Part shown: positions 1 through 8,725 of the stretch, piece by piece | Layout: each line of letters starts with the position of its first letter | Position numbering within the stretch: position 1 is the first letter of the stretch | DNA from: Paracoccus mutanolyticus | GTDB taxonomy: Bacteria > Pseudomonadota > Alphaproteobacteria > Rhodobacterales > Rhodobacteraceae | Assembly: GCF_003285265.1 (NCBI RefSeq) | Contig: NZ_CP030239.1 | Location: 3,528,358 to 3,592,357 of the forward strand | DNA length: 64,000 nt | Reading direction: 5' to 3' | Made by a program: the position numbers and the translations under genes | Notes under the pieces: model-generated | Databases searched by the model: none | What the model saw: the letters and a program-made list of their open reading frames with translations, nothing else | Told to the model about the DNA's origin: nothing

Positions 1-895
1 CGGAGATATTGCGTCGGATCAGCAGGCCCCGGGTCCATACGCCGCTGAGATCAGCATTGAATTCGCCAGCATCGAGATCGGCGAGATCAAGGTAGGCCCA
101 GTCGTGAAGCCGCTCGCCCTTGGTGCCCGCGCCGGCCGAAAGACGCTGCCAAGCCTCGGGCGGCAAGTCTTCCGCGATGCTCCCGGCCGTCCCGCTGACG
201 GCATAGGCTTTCCCCCAGGAATTGAAGGCGTGCTTGGAACTGACACCCAGGACATAGCCTTTTCCAGCGCGGCGCAGTGCTATTTCGATATCGCCAACGC
301 CATAGACGCTGTCGGCGGCCACCCAGGAAAATGGAACCTTGGTCGAGAGCACGCGCTCGATCATGCTGCGGGCGATGGCAGGTTTAGTGGCGAACTCCAC
401 CGCCTCGGGCACATGGGCCCGGCTTCGTCTGACCGGAGCTTCAGCCCATGCTTTCGGCAGATAGAGGGCCCGATCGATAAAAGCATGTCCGTGCTGCGAG
501 ACGTAGCTGGCGAAGACGCCGATCTGGCAATTGGTGATCTTTCCTGCCGACCCCGTATATTGGCGCGCGACCCCACAGGAGGCGTGGCCCTGCTTCAAAA
601 AACCGGTTTCATCGATCACCAGCACCGCCTCGGGATCAGCCAGCGTTTCCACGGCGTAGTCCCGCACAATATCGCGCAGCGCGTCGGCATCCCAATGGCC
701 ACGACCCAATATCGCCTGCTGACGCCAGGGGCCCGGATCTCCAGCCGCTTCGGCCCGCATCCAACCCGTCTTGCGCCGTTCCTCACCCAACAAGCCGTCG
801 AGAAACTGACCGGCCGATGCCGCAACCCGTTCCTGCGTAAACAGCGGCCGAATTCGAGCCTTTACTTCCCGAAGCGACGAAGCCCAAAGCTCCAA
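1..895 (-). CDS. IS701-family transposase, C-terminus beyond window edge
   Basis: The minus-strand frame is open from about position 910 to the left edge of the window. It contains the DDE-transposase core of the IS701 family, including VIDETGFLKQG, a Cys-Gly-Val-Ala-Arg-Gln-Tyr stretch and DRALYLPKAW. A stop lies just upstream at about 926, and the only nearby start is a TTG at 895, so the start is tentative. About 298 residues are visible and the end of the protein lies outside the window. It is probably an intact or nearly intact insertion sequence next to the IstB relic that follows. No terminal inverted repeat could be defined here. Confidence 0.85.
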   Translation of the reverse strand, partial: MELWASSLREVKARIRPLFTQERVAASAGQFLDGLLGEERRKTGWMRAEAAGDPGPWRQQAILGRGHWDADALRDIVRDYAVETLADPEAVLVIDETGFLKQGHASCGVARQYTGSAGKITNCQIGVFASYVSQHGHAFIDRALYLPKAWAEAPVRRSRAHVPEAVEFATKPAIARSMIERVLSTKVPFSWVAADSVYGVGDIEIALRRAGKGYVLGVSSKHAFNSWGKAYAVSGTAGSIAEDLPPEAWQRLSAGAGTKGERLHDWAYLDLADLDAGEFNADLSGVWTRGLLIRRNIS

Positions 896-930
896 CGTTT
901 TCCTTGACAGACAAGGCCGACCATGTTAGA

Positions 931-1171
931 TACCTAGCCCGGCTGGTCGAACTTGATTCAGAGCGAGGAAAGAATCATGTATCTACATGGCGCCAAGGCC
1001 CGACTTCTGCAGCTAGCCTTGCTAGAAGCCCGGAAAGCTTCGACTTTGCGGCAATCCCGAAGCTCGATAAAGTGCAGGTTCTGGGACTGGGCCGGTGCGA
1101 GTGGATCGAGCGGTGCGAGACTATCATTGCCTTCGGGCCGGCCGACACCGGAAAGACCCCTGTCGCGCTAG
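931..1171 (+). pseudogene. IstB-like helper ATPase fragment (IS21 relic)
   Basis: About 80 codons resemble the IS21 helper protein IstB. The stretch runs from YLARLVEL through SFDFAAIPKLDKVQVL and RCEWIER to a P-loop GPADTGKT (IstB proteins usually have GPSGTGKT). The middle is shortened, and similarity stops right after the P-loop, so the ATPase domain is missing. No partner istA is present. It is a dead remnant wedged between the IS701-type element and host genes. The remaining 150 bases before the next gene hold nothing recognisable. Confidence 0.7.
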
Positions 1172-1319
1172 TCGACCGACTGGCACACCACGTCAGCGTC
1201 CTCAAGAGGAATGGCGAAGCCAGCGCCTCGTCAACAGCACAACCCCGAAAACCGCGCTGTCTTGCCGGAAAACGACGCCCGCGTTAATCAGGCCTTCGGA
1301 TCACAGGAAAGGGCCGACC

Positions 1320-1541
1320 ATGGGCATCAACAGCGAAAGCGACATTGCCGCGAACCTGCAGATCGGACCCACCGACAAGGGCATGGTGCGCATCTATGTC
1401 GAAGGCGAGGGCGTGGACCTGCCGCTGGACTTCGACCCCGACGAGGCCGAAGAGATCGCCGAGGAATTGATGGCCGCAGCCGAGGCCGCGCGCAGCATCG
1501 GCAGCCCCTCGCCGGGCGGCAAGCCTAAGAAGCGCCGCTGA
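1320..1541 (+). CDS. DUF6324-family small protein
   Basis: This is a 73-residue acidic protein starting MGINSESDIAANLQIGPT. It has a conserved core DLPLDFDPDEAEEIAEEL and a basic tail ending KPKKRR. The ATG at 1320 is preceded by AGGAAAG at good spacing, and a longer upstream reading would run through IS relic sequence, so this start is preferred. The sequence matches a small family found in Rhodobacteraceae that I recall as DUF6324; its function is unknown. There are no membrane segments or cysteines. Its last 17 bases overlap the convergent mmcB gene. Confidence 0.75.
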   Translation: MGINSESDIAANLQIGPTDKGMVRIYVEGEGVDLPLDFDPDEAEEIAEELMAAAEAARSIGSPSPGGKPKKRR

Positions 1542-2031
1542 CCCCCATCGGGTCGGTGACGGCCAGCAGCCGCTGGGTCGAAACCCGCGCGATGTCGCGC
1601 AGCAGCCTGCTGCGCCGAGCGCCGGCCAGCCGCGTCTCGGGCGCCATGCGCAGCAGTTCCGCCCCCCAGCTGTCGGCCCGGATCAGGCCCGAGCCCTTGG
1701 GCAGCAGCTCGTCGGGGAAATCGCAGTCCACCGCCCAGAAAAAGCGGTCGCAGAATTCCAGATAGCCCTGCCACTTTCGGTCCGAAATGAAGTCGGCGCG
1801 GCAGCTTTTGCATTCGACCACCCAGATCTCGCCCTTGGGCGAGATCGAGATGACATCGACCCGCAGCCCGCCGGTCGGCACGAATTCCGACAGCGCGGCA
1901 TGGCCCATCGTCGTCAGCATCCGCGTGACGCCGCGCGTCAGCCGCTGGCCCGGCCGGGCGGGCAGGATATCCTCGGTTACCGTCTCGGCCGGTGGGGGTT
2001 GCTGGGGCAAGGCGCTCATGCCGGCAACCAT
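1525..2031 (-). CDS. mmcB: MmcB-family DNA repair protein
   Basis: The 168-residue product has the nuclease-like core of the MmcB family: RVDVISISPKGEIWVVECK, then SCRADFISDRKWQGYLEFCD and FFWAVDCDFP. The E/K residues in VVECK fit a PD-(D/E)XK-type fold. MmcB was described in Caulobacter as an SOS-linked DNA repair protein. A start four codons later (MSALPQ, 2019) is equally plausible. It is convergent with and overlaps the small gene at 1320. No LexA box was obvious upstream, but the upstream spacer is short. Confidence 0.8.
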   Translation of the reverse strand: MVAGMSALPQQPPPAETVTEDILPARPGQRLTRGVTRMLTTMGHAALSEFVPTGGLRVDVISISPKGEIWVVECKSCRADFISDRKWQGYLEFCDRFFWAVDCDFPDELLPKGSGLIRADSWGAELLRMAPETRLAGARRSRLLRDIARVSTQRLLAVTDPMGVSGAS

Positions 2032-2292
2032 GAACTAAAGGCGAACATCAATCAACCCCACGCCCTTCGGATCTTGCACCCGGCCCTGTCGGACCCTATC
2101 TTGCGCGGTGGCGGGTTTCTGCTCTTCTCGTGTGTGGCCTCTTTTTCCACTGGCCTATAATTTCACCGAGGGGGCCGGCTCTGTCGGGGCCCTGGCCTCG
2201 TTATCTGGCTCCCACCTGGACATCCAGGCTTTCGGGGAAACTAGCGCTGCCACGGTCGCTGCGGTTCCCGCCACTTTCCCAAGCCCGCCAAC
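2032..2292. other. Intergenic spacer with possible small RNA
   Basis: About 260 bases without a protein gene. A perfect TATAAT lies at 2155-2160 on the plus strand, which is rare in such GC-rich DNA. Downstream there are GC-rich hairpins, for example CCTGGACATCCAGG at 2215-2228. This could be a promoter and a structured transcript. It shows no match that I can name with certainty. Confidence 0.25.
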
Positions 2293-2320
2293 GAAAAGGG
2301 ACGGCCCGAAGGCCGCCCCG
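2293..2320 (-). terminator. Rho-independent terminator of the DUF481 gene
   Basis: On the minus strand a GC-rich stem (GGGGCGGCC/GGCCGTCCC) with a UUCG tetraloop is followed by TTTTCG. It lies about 30 bases after the stop of the DUF481 gene. Confidence 0.7.
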
Positions 2321-2348
2321 AATGTTTTGCGAGAGAGAGGGTTCGGCC

Positions 2349-3296
2349 TTAGAAGCCGTAAACCAGCGACACGCCCAGCGTGTTGTCAGTGCGGATTTCG
2401 CGGTCCGAGACGTATTCGGTCTTGTAGGACACGCGGGTCGCGAAGGCTTCCGACATCTTGAAGTTCAGGCCGAGCTCGTTCGTGATCGTGTCGTTGGCAT
2501 CCGAGGTCAGATAGTCGGTGTCGTTGGTCACGAAGAAGTTGTCGTTGATCCGGTGGTAGAACCGCGACGAGATCAGATAGCCGACATCGGTATCGGAATC
2601 ATAGGCGATGGTGCCATCGTCAAGCTCTTCGCCGGTGACCGGATCGATGAACGGAGTCGCGACAACGGCCTTGGTGTAGCGGACACCCACGGCCGCCTGC
2701 ATGCGCCATGCGGTGGTGTCGTTCGAGATGATCCGGTAACCCGGGCCAACGCCGAAGTAGGCGTCGCGCTTCAGACGGCCATCCAGCGAGCTGAAGGTTT
2801 CCCCGCTCGACAGGCTGATCGGATCGTCGGCCAGCGCGTCGGTGGCCAGACGGCCCAGAGCGAAGGCATAGAAGCGATCGTTGATGTTATACATGCCTTC
2901 GTAGATCACGTAGGTCTTTTCGGTGTCCTTCTCGCCGGCGTTGTTGTCGCCGTATTCAAGCAGGATGCCGACCGACTGCGAGAACTGGCCCTGGTTGTGG
3001 GACAGGCGGCCCGACAGGCTGAAGTCCTGGTTTTCGCTGTTGCCGGTCGAACCGGCATAGGACAGGGCGACCGAACCGAAGGTGCCCTGACGGCTGTCCG
3101 GGGTGCCAAAGCGATAGGCGTCGTCCGAGCGGGCGAAGTCGTCGCGCACGTCACGTTCCAGGTCGCGCTGCGCCTCGGCAACATCGGTGATGCCGGTGGC
3201 ATTGGCGCCGGCCATGGATTCGGACTGGGCGAACGCGGGCGAGGAGAATGCCGCGGCCAGAGCGGTCGCTCCGGCAAGGTAAGCAAGGGTTTTCAT
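2349..3296 (-). CDS. DUF481 outer-membrane beta-barrel protein
   Basis: 315 residues. The ATG at 3296 starts a clear signal peptide (MKTLAYLAGATALAAAFSSP then AFA-QS). AAAAGGA lies upstream at correct spacing, so the longer upstream frame is rejected. The mature part is a series of alternating hydrophobic strands and ends in an aromatic-rich LGVSLVYGF, with the C-terminal Phe typical of outer-membrane barrels. Blocks such as GSVALSYAGSTGN, VGPGYRII and ELGLNFKMSEA match DUF481 (YdiY-like) proteins, often called salt-induced outer-membrane proteins. It is monocistronic, with its own terminator and a 280-base AT-richer upstream region that probably holds its promoter. Confidence 0.85.
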   Translation of the reverse strand: MKTLAYLAGATALAAAFSSPAFAQSESMAGANATGITDVAEAQRDLERDVRDDFARSDDAYRFGTPDSRQGTFGSVALSYAGSTGNSENQDFSLSGRLSHNQGQFSQSVGILLEYGDNNAGEKDTEKTYVIYEGMYNINDRFYAFALGRLATDALADDPISLSSGETFSSLDGRLKRDAYFGVGPGYRIISNDTTAWRMQAAVGVRYTKAVVATPFIDPVTGEELDDGTIAYDSDTDVGYLISSRFYHRINDNFFVTNDTDYLTSDANDTITNELGLNFKMSEAFATRVSYKTEYVSDREIRTDNTLGVSLVYGF

Positions 3297-3578
3297 CTGT
3301 AGCAGTCCTTTTACTGAACCGTTTTCGTGTCCACGGCCGCTGTTCGGTGCAACCGTGAGCATCTCTGCTGGGGTAGAATTATCCCCAGCCTTGCCCCGCA
3401 TAAAGGGTGAGCCGGAACGCACGCACAGTCGCAAAATCGTGAAAGCACTGTAGCTTTTTTGCATCGGCGGATTTTCGACCATGGCGATTTGTGATGAAAC
3501 CAAATGTCGTTTTCAATTTTTAGGAGGTTTTTAACGAAGTTTCATACTCTAATGGGCAATGTCCAACATCACGGAACG

Positions 3579-4043
3579 TTAAGGAATCGTAACAGTTTTG
3601 TCCCGAACAAGCTTTGCGCAAATTTTAGGCAGGCTATTCTTGCTCGCCCCAAGGCTGCATTGTTGCACGGTGTCCACAGTTGGATCGTAAATCCTTGTGA
3701 AGGGACGGAACCGGAAATCGGCCAGGAACGTTGCCCGGCGATCAGGTGTTTTTCTGCGCCGGATCATGATCGGCAGCGGCGCGCCCACGGCCCTGCGCAG
3801 CCCACGCGGCCTCGAATCCCGGCCTTGGGCCATACGCATCACCGCAATGCCGAACTGGACGCCCGAAAACAGCAGGATGTGGAATGCCAGCAGCATGGCC
3901 ACGGCGATGAAGCCGCCCCGGGTCGCCCAGACCAGATGCCGCAGACCCGCGACATCCAGCGCGATCAACAGGCCGGTGAAGACCGCCCCCAGAAGGGCGC
4001 CCCAGGCGATGCTGACGATATACAGGCGGACAAGACGAGGCAT
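3579..4043 (-). CDS. Membrane protein, two predicted helices
   Basis: 154 residues starting MPRLVRLYIVSIAWGALLGA. There are two hydrophobic segments at about residues 7-30 and 42-70 (MLLAFHILLFSGVQFGIAVM), followed by a basic tail. The N-terminal 80 residues look like a small conserved Rhodobacteraceae membrane protein that usually ends soon after the second helix. The long tail here, from about residue 95, may be an artefact of a shifted frame. No catalytic motif is visible. It sits just downstream of nusB on the same strand, separated by about 120 bases. Confidence 0.55.
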   Translation of the reverse strand: MPRLVRLYIVSIAWGALLGAVFTGLLIALDVAGLRHLVWATRGGFIAVAMLLAFHILLFSGVQFGIAVMRMAQGRDSRPRGLRRAVGAPLPIMIRRRKTPDRRATFLADFRFRPFTRIYDPTVDTVQQCSLGASKNSLPKICAKLVRDKTVTIP

Positions 4044-4160
4044 GGCGGCAGCACCGGCGCGGTTGGAACACTTCGGCACAATAACGCAATGCGGCGCTTT
4101 TGGGGAAAGAAAAATCGCGGCGAAGGGCCGCAGGGCCAGGATCGGCCCAGGGGCCGGACG

Positions 4161-4658
4161 TCAGAAGGCGTCCGGCCGGGCTTCGCGTGCCATGTGGTCC
4201 AGCACCGCGTTGACGAACTTGGGTTCGCGGCCTTCGGGGAAGAACGCCTCGGCAATGCGGACATATTCGGTGATGACGACGCGCGGCGGCGTATTGCTGG
4301 CGACCAGTTCGGCCCCGCCGGCGCGAAACAGCGCCCGCAGCACCGGGTCGATGCGGTCGATCGGCCATTTCGCGACCAGCGCGCGGTCGGTCGCCTGGTC
4401 GATGCGCGACTGCCAGTTCACCGCGTCATCCAGGATGCGGCCGAACAGCGACTCGTCGGCCTCAACCGAAACCATGTCGGAATCCTCGTCCTCGCGGCCG
4501 ATGCGCCACTGGCGGAATTCGCGCAGGACGGTGTCGGCGGACTGGCCGGCGGCCTCCATCTGGAACAGCGCCTGCACGGCATAGACGCGCGCGGCCGAGG
4601 TGCGGGCCTGGCGTTCGGCCCGCTGCTCGGGGGTCCGGTTTTCCCTCGACCCGCTCAT
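4161..4658 (-). CDS. nusB: Transcription antitermination factor NusB
   Basis: 165 residues, the usual NusB length, all-helical. Recognisable blocks are AARVYAVQALFQMEAAG at the N-terminus and RALFRAGGAEL ... PPRVVITEYVRIAEAFF ... KFVNAVLDHMAREAR at the C-terminus. NusB binds boxA RNA with NusE/S10 in rRNA antitermination. The start codon overlaps the stop of ribH by four bases (ATGA), which indicates translational coupling. The ribH-nusB pairing is standard in Alphaproteobacteria. Confidence 0.95.
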   Translation of the reverse strand: MSGSRENRTPEQRAERQARTSAARVYAVQALFQMEAAGQSADTVLREFRQWRIGREDEDSDMVSVEADESLFGRILDDAVNWQSRIDQATDRALVAKWPIDRIDPVLRALFRAGGAELVASNTPPRVVITEYVRIAEAFFPEGREPKFVNAVLDHMAREARPDAF

Positions 4659-5200
4659 GCGCCGCGCGGCCCGTCAAGTTCGCCTGCCAGGCGGATGATG
4701 TCGGAGCTGACGGCCCCCTCGCCCGCGGTGCGGCTTTCCCAGCGCCGCTTCAGCGCGATCAGGTGCAGCGCGGCGGCGGCAGCGCCCCCGCCCTTGTTCT
4801 GCCCCTCGGGGTCGGCGCGGACGGCGGCCTGTTCGTAGTTCTCGACCGTCAGGATGCCGTTGCCGATGCAATGGCCCTGCAGCCCCAGCAGGGTGAGTCC
4901 GCGCGAGCTGTCGTTGCACACCGTGTCGTAGTGCGTCGTTTCGCCCCGGATCACGCAGCCGATCGCCACGTAACCGTCATAAAGCCCGCGCGCGGCGGCC
5001 AGCGCAATGGCGGTCGGGACCTCGAGCGCGCCCGGCACCTCGACCAGATCGACGCTGGCGCCCGCCTCGGCGGCGACGGCGCGCGCGCCCTCGACCATCG
5101 CATCGGCGATCGAGCGGTAATAGGGCGCGACGACGACCAGAAGCCGCGCGCCCTCGATGCGGGGCAGCGGCAGTTGTTGATGTTCGATGCTGGCGGCCAT
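4655..5200 (-). CDS. ribH: 6,7-dimethyl-8-ribityllumazine synthase
   Basis: 181 residues. RibH joins 5-amino-6-ribitylaminouracil with 3,4-dihydroxybutanone 4-phosphate, the penultimate riboflavin step. Family motifs are visible: VVVAPYY near residue 22, VEVPGALEVPTAI, AIGCVIRGETTHYDTVCNDSSRGL (with the conserved His) and GNGILTVEN. A stop-to-start gap of only three bases separates it from ribBX upstream, and it overlaps nusB downstream, so it belongs to a ribE-ribBX-ribH-nusB operon. Confidence 0.95.
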   Translation of the reverse strand: MAASIEHQQLPLPRIEGARLLVVVAPYYRSIADAMVEGARAVAAEAGASVDLVEVPGALEVPTAIALAAARGLYDGYVAIGCVIRGETTHYDTVCNDSSRGLTLLGLQGHCIGNGILTVENYEQAAVRADPEGQNKGGGAAAAALHLIALKRRWESRTAGEGAVSSDIIRLAGELDGPRGA

Positions 5201-5203
5201 GTC

Positions 5204-6320
5204 TTACCCTTTGGGAATCGGACGGGTGGAATGGATCGAAAGCCCGTAGGCGTCAAGCCCGACGATCTTGACCGGGGCGGAGTTGGTCAGCAGCGCAAGC
5301 TCGGACAGGCCCAGGGCGGACAGGATCTGCGCGCCAAGCCCGTACTGGCGCAGCACATGGGGCGACACCTCGCCCTGCACCGGCAGGCGCTTTTCCAGGT
5401 CGCGGAACAGCACGACGACGCCGCGCCCCTCCTCCTCGATCAGGCGCATGGCCTGGGACAGTTCGCCCGCATCCTCGCGGCCGATGCCCAGCACGTCGTG
5501 CAGCGGGTCCAGCGCGTGCATCCGCACCAGGACCGGACCCGGGGCGGTCAGGTCGCCCTTGGTCAGCACGATATGTTCCGCGCCCGAGGTCTCGTCGGCA
5601 AAGACCCGCATCATCCAGTCGCCGCCATGGATCGAATGGACCGCGCGCTGCGCGCGCTCGGCGATCAGGTTGTCGTGGCGGCGGCGATAGGCGATCAGAT
5701 CGCTGATCGTCCCGATCTTCAGCCCGTGGCAGCTGCGCGAAGCCAACCAGGTCCGGCAGGCGCGCCATGGTCCCGTCGTCGTTCATGATCTCGCAGATCA
5801 CGCCCGCGGGGACAGGCCGGCCAGGCGCGCCACGTCCACCGCCGCCTCGGTATGGCCGGCGCGAACCAGCACGCCCCCGTCCCGGGCGCGCAGCGGGAAC
5901 ACATGGCCCGGCGTCGCGATGTCGGCCGCGCCCTTGGTCGGGTCGATGGCCACGGCGATGGTATGGGCCCGGTCATGGGCCGAGATGCCGGTGGTGACGC
6001 CCTCGCGCGCCTCGATCGACATGGTAAAGGCGGTTTCGTGCCGGCTGGAGTTCCTGGGGCTCATCAGCGGCAGGCCCAGCGGCGCGATCCGGGCGCCCGG
6101 CAGCGCAAGGCAGATCAGCCCGCGGCCATGAGCGGCCATGAAGTTGATCGCCTCGCGCGTGGCCATTCGGCCGCAATCACCAGATCGCCCTCGTTTTCGC
6201 GATCCTCATCATCGACAAGGATAAACATCCGGCCTTGCGAGCCTCGTTGATGATCTCCTCGGTCTTCGAGATCACGTCCGCCCAGTCGCGCTCGACGGGT
6301 CCGGGTTTTTCATAGTGCAT
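5204..6320 (-). CDS. ribB: RibB with degenerate RibA-like domain (RibBX), frameshifted
   Basis: The N-terminal half is 3,4-dihydroxy-2-butanone 4-phosphate synthase: MHYEKPG start at 6320, then [27 protein letters not shown] and [11 protein letters not shown]. The C-terminal half, from [16 protein letters not shown], has the shape of GTP cyclohydrolase II but lacks its zinc cysteines: the usual HSECLTGD...CDCG stretch reads [12 protein letters not shown]. This matches the RibBX type known in proteobacteria, where the second domain has no GTP cyclohydrolase activity. The reading needs four single-base corrections, near 6228 (missing T), 6163 (missing G), 5810 (missing C) and 5735 (extra C). 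All fall in short runs, so they are likely sequence errors. It lies between ribE and ribH. Confidence 0.85.
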
Positions 6321-6481
6321 CCGCCGCTCCATGCGTCCTTAGCGCGGGCGGGGCGGCGTCCGCCCGACCACCCGCATCGTCCTGTCCGGCCCGGCAGGGC
6401 CTGTTGCCGGGTCTGCACCGCACGGGCCCCGCGCGCAAGCCCCGATGCGCGCGCCCATGCGTCAAGGGGCCGGCATCCTTG

Positions 6482-7075
6482 TCACAATCCGCCCGCCAGC
6501 CGCGCGACATAGCGCGCCAGCGTGTCGATCTCCAGGTTGACGGCATCGCCCACCCGCGCCTCGCCCCAGGTCGTCACGGTCTGGGTGTGGGGGATGAGGT
6601 TCACGCCAAACCGCGCGCCCTCGACCTCGTTCACGGTCAGCGAGGTGCCATTCAGCGCGACCGAGCCCTTTTCGGCAATGAACCGCGCCAGCCCCTCGGG
6701 CGCGCGGAAGGTGACGCGCGTGCTGCCGCCTTCGTCGTGCATCTCCTCGATCACCGCGGTGCCGTCCACATGGCCCGACACGATGTGCCCGCCCAGTTCG
6801 TCGCCGACGCGCAGCGCGCGTTCCAGGTTCAGCCGCTTGCCGGGCGCCCAGCCGTTCGCGCCGATGTTGGTTTTGGACAGGGTCTCGGCCGAGATGTCGA
6901 CCTCGAACCAGTCCGCGCCCTTTTCCACCACCGTCAGGCAGACCCCGTCGCAGGCGATCGAGGCGCCCAGGTCCACCCCCGCCATGTCGTAGTGGCAGGC
7001 GATGCGCGCGCGCATGTCGCCCCGCATCTCGACCTGGCTGACATTGCCGATATCGGTGATGATCCCGGTGAACAT
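6482..7075 (-). CDS. ribE: Riboflavin synthase alpha subunit
   Basis: 197 residues, starting MFTGIITDIGNV at 7075. The upstream in-frame extension is not conserved, so the shorter start is chosen. The protein has the internal duplication of riboflavin synthase, two lumazine-binding barrels. Motifs include GASIACDGVCLTVV in repeat one, GSVALNGTSLTVNEV in repeat two, and HIVSGHVDG between them. It dismutates two lumazines to riboflavin. It heads the ribE-ribBX-ribH-nusB run. Upstream lies the divergent kpsS gene. I saw no FMN riboswitch-like block in the 180-base divergent spacer. Confidence 0.95.
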   Translation of the reverse strand: MFTGIITDIGNVSQVEMRGDMRARIACHYDMAGVDLGASIACDGVCLTVVEKGADWFEVDISAETLSKTNIGANGWAPGKRLNLERALRVGDELGGHIVSGHVDGTAVIEEMHDEGGSTRVTFRAPEGLARFIAEKGSVALNGTSLTVNEVEGARFGVNLIPHTQTVTTWGEARVGDAVNLEIDTLARYVARLAGGL

Positions 7076-7258
7076 GGCCGCTCCGCTTTCGTCAATCCTG
7101 CGCGCAGACCTAGAGCCTCGGCGTCCGCTCTTCAAGCAATCCTTGATAATTTGCCGGGAAAGGGCGTGACACCCCGGCGCGATTCGTGCATCAGTCGGTC
7201 GTTCCGGCATTAACCGGCTGTTCCGTGATCGGTCCCCTCAGGTTTTTTCATTCCGGCT

Positions 7259-8623
7259 TTGGCGGCCATCTCCGTGGAAAAAGACGTTGTGAATGTGCTG
7301 ACCCCGACCATGATGCCGCCCTTCGATCTTGCGGCGCGACCGGCCGAGCAGCGGGTCTTTCTGATGCTGCAGGGGCCGCACGGCCCGTTCTTTGACCGCC
7401 TGGCGCGGCTGTTGCGCGCGGCGGGCGCCACCGTCTGGCGCGCCGGCTTCAACGCCGGGGACGAATTCTTCTGGAAGGACGCCGCCCATTTCATTCGCCA
7501 CACCGGCACGCCCGAGGAATGGCCCGCCCATCTTGAACGGCTGATCGCCGAAAAGGGCATCACCGACCTCGTGCTTTACGGCGACGTGCGCCCGATCCAC
7601 GCCGCCGCCCGCGCCGCCAGCCTGCGCCACGGCCTGGTGCTGCATGTGTTCGAGGAAGGCTATCTGCGGCCGTTCTGGATCACCTACGAACGCGGCGGCT
7701 CGAACGGCAATTCGGCGCTGATGGGGATCGCGCTGCGCGAGATGCGCAACGCCCTGCGCGGCCGCATGGGAGAGTTGACGCGCCCTCCCGCGCGCTGGGG
7801 CGACATGCGCCAGCACAAGTTCTATGGTGCGCTTTATCATTTCTTCGTCCTGATCGCCAACTGGCGCTACAAGGGATACCGCACCCATCGCCAGATCGGC
7901 GTCTTTCGCGAATTCCGGCTGAACCTGCGCCGCCTGCTGCTGACCCCCGTCGACATGATCGCCCAGCACCGCGAGGCCGAGGCCGTGCGCCGCGGCGGCT
8001 TTCCCTATGTGCTGGTGCCGATGCAGCTGGAACACGATTCCAACTTCGTCGCCCATTCGCCCTATGGCACCATGTCCGAGTTCACCGACGAGGTGATCGC
8101 CGAATTCGCCCGCTCGGCGCCCCGCCACCATCATGTCGTCTTCAAGGCCCATCCGCTGGAGGACGGGCGCGGCGGCATCCGCCAGGCCGTGCAGCGCAAG
8201 GCCCAGGACCTGGGAATCGCGGACCGGGTGCATTTCGTGCGCGGCGGCAAGCTGGCGCGGCTGCTGAACCAGGCGCGCGCGGTGGTCACGGTGAACTCGA
8301 CCTCGGCCCAGCAGGCGCTGTGGCGCGGGCTGCCGGTCAAGGCCATGGGGCGGGCGGTGTTCGACAAGCCGGGTCTGGTCTCGCATCAAAGCCTGGCCGA
8401 TTTCCTGGCCGAGCCCGAGCCGCCGAACCCCTATACCTATCGCCGGTATCGCGATTTCCTGCTGGAAAGCAGCCAGGTGCCGGGGGGGTTCTATTCCGAG
8501 CGTTCGCGCGCCCATGCGCTGCGCATCGTCGTCGACATGATGCTGGCGCCCGAGGATCCCTATCAGGCCCTTCTGGCCGGACGTGGGAAATATCGGCAAC
8601 AGTTGGACACCTATACGGAATGA
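7259..8623 (+). CDS. kpsS: Capsule polysaccharide export/Kdo-transferase KpsS
   Basis: 454 residues of the capsule-synthesis family (Capsule_synth). Motifs are FLMLQGPHGPFF near the start, LYGDVRPIH, VLHVFEEGYLRPFWITYERGG, VLVPMQLEHDSN and a sugar-nucleotide-binding block FKAHPLEDGR...NSTSAQQAL. KpsS adds the first beta-Kdo to the lipid anchor of exported capsule in the inner-membrane/cytosol assembly. An in-frame ATG at 7310 is an alternative start. It is the first gene of a plus-strand kpsS-wza-kpsC block that sits inside the riboflavin gene set. Confidence 0.85.
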   Translation: MAAISVEKDVVNVLTPTMMPPFDLAARPAEQRVFLMLQGPHGPFFDRLARLLRAAGATVWRAGFNAGDEFFWKDAAHFIRHTGTPEEWPAHLERLIAEKGITDLVLYGDVRPIHAAARAASLRHGLVLHVFEEGYLRPFWITYERGGSNGNSALMGIALREMRNALRGRMGELTRPPARWGDMRQHKFYGALYHFFVLIANWRYKGYRTHRQIGVFREFRLNLRRLLLTPVDMIAQHREAEAVRRGGFPYVLVPMQLEHDSNFVAHSPYGTMSEFTDEVIAEFARSAPRHHHVVFKAHPLEDGRGGIRQAVQRKAQDLGIADRVHFVRGGKLARLLNQARAVVTVNSTSAQQALWRGLPVKAMGRAVFDKPGLVSHQSLADFLAEPEPPNPYTYRRYRDFLLESSQVPGGFYSERSRAHALRIVVDMMLAPEDPYQALLAGRGKYRQQLDTYTE

Positions 8624-8725
8624 CAACTGGCGCAGTTATGGAAAACTCAAGAAAGCTGGGATAGTGTGCCCGAAAACGCGGCGCCAACAAGCCGGATTCG
8701 GACGAAAGTGACAGGAGTAAGAAGT

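Noticed and set aside
7076..7258. FMN riboswitch upstream of ribE.
   Set aside because: The conserved AGGGGCA / GACCCCAUG-type blocks of the RFN element are not seen in this short divergent spacer.
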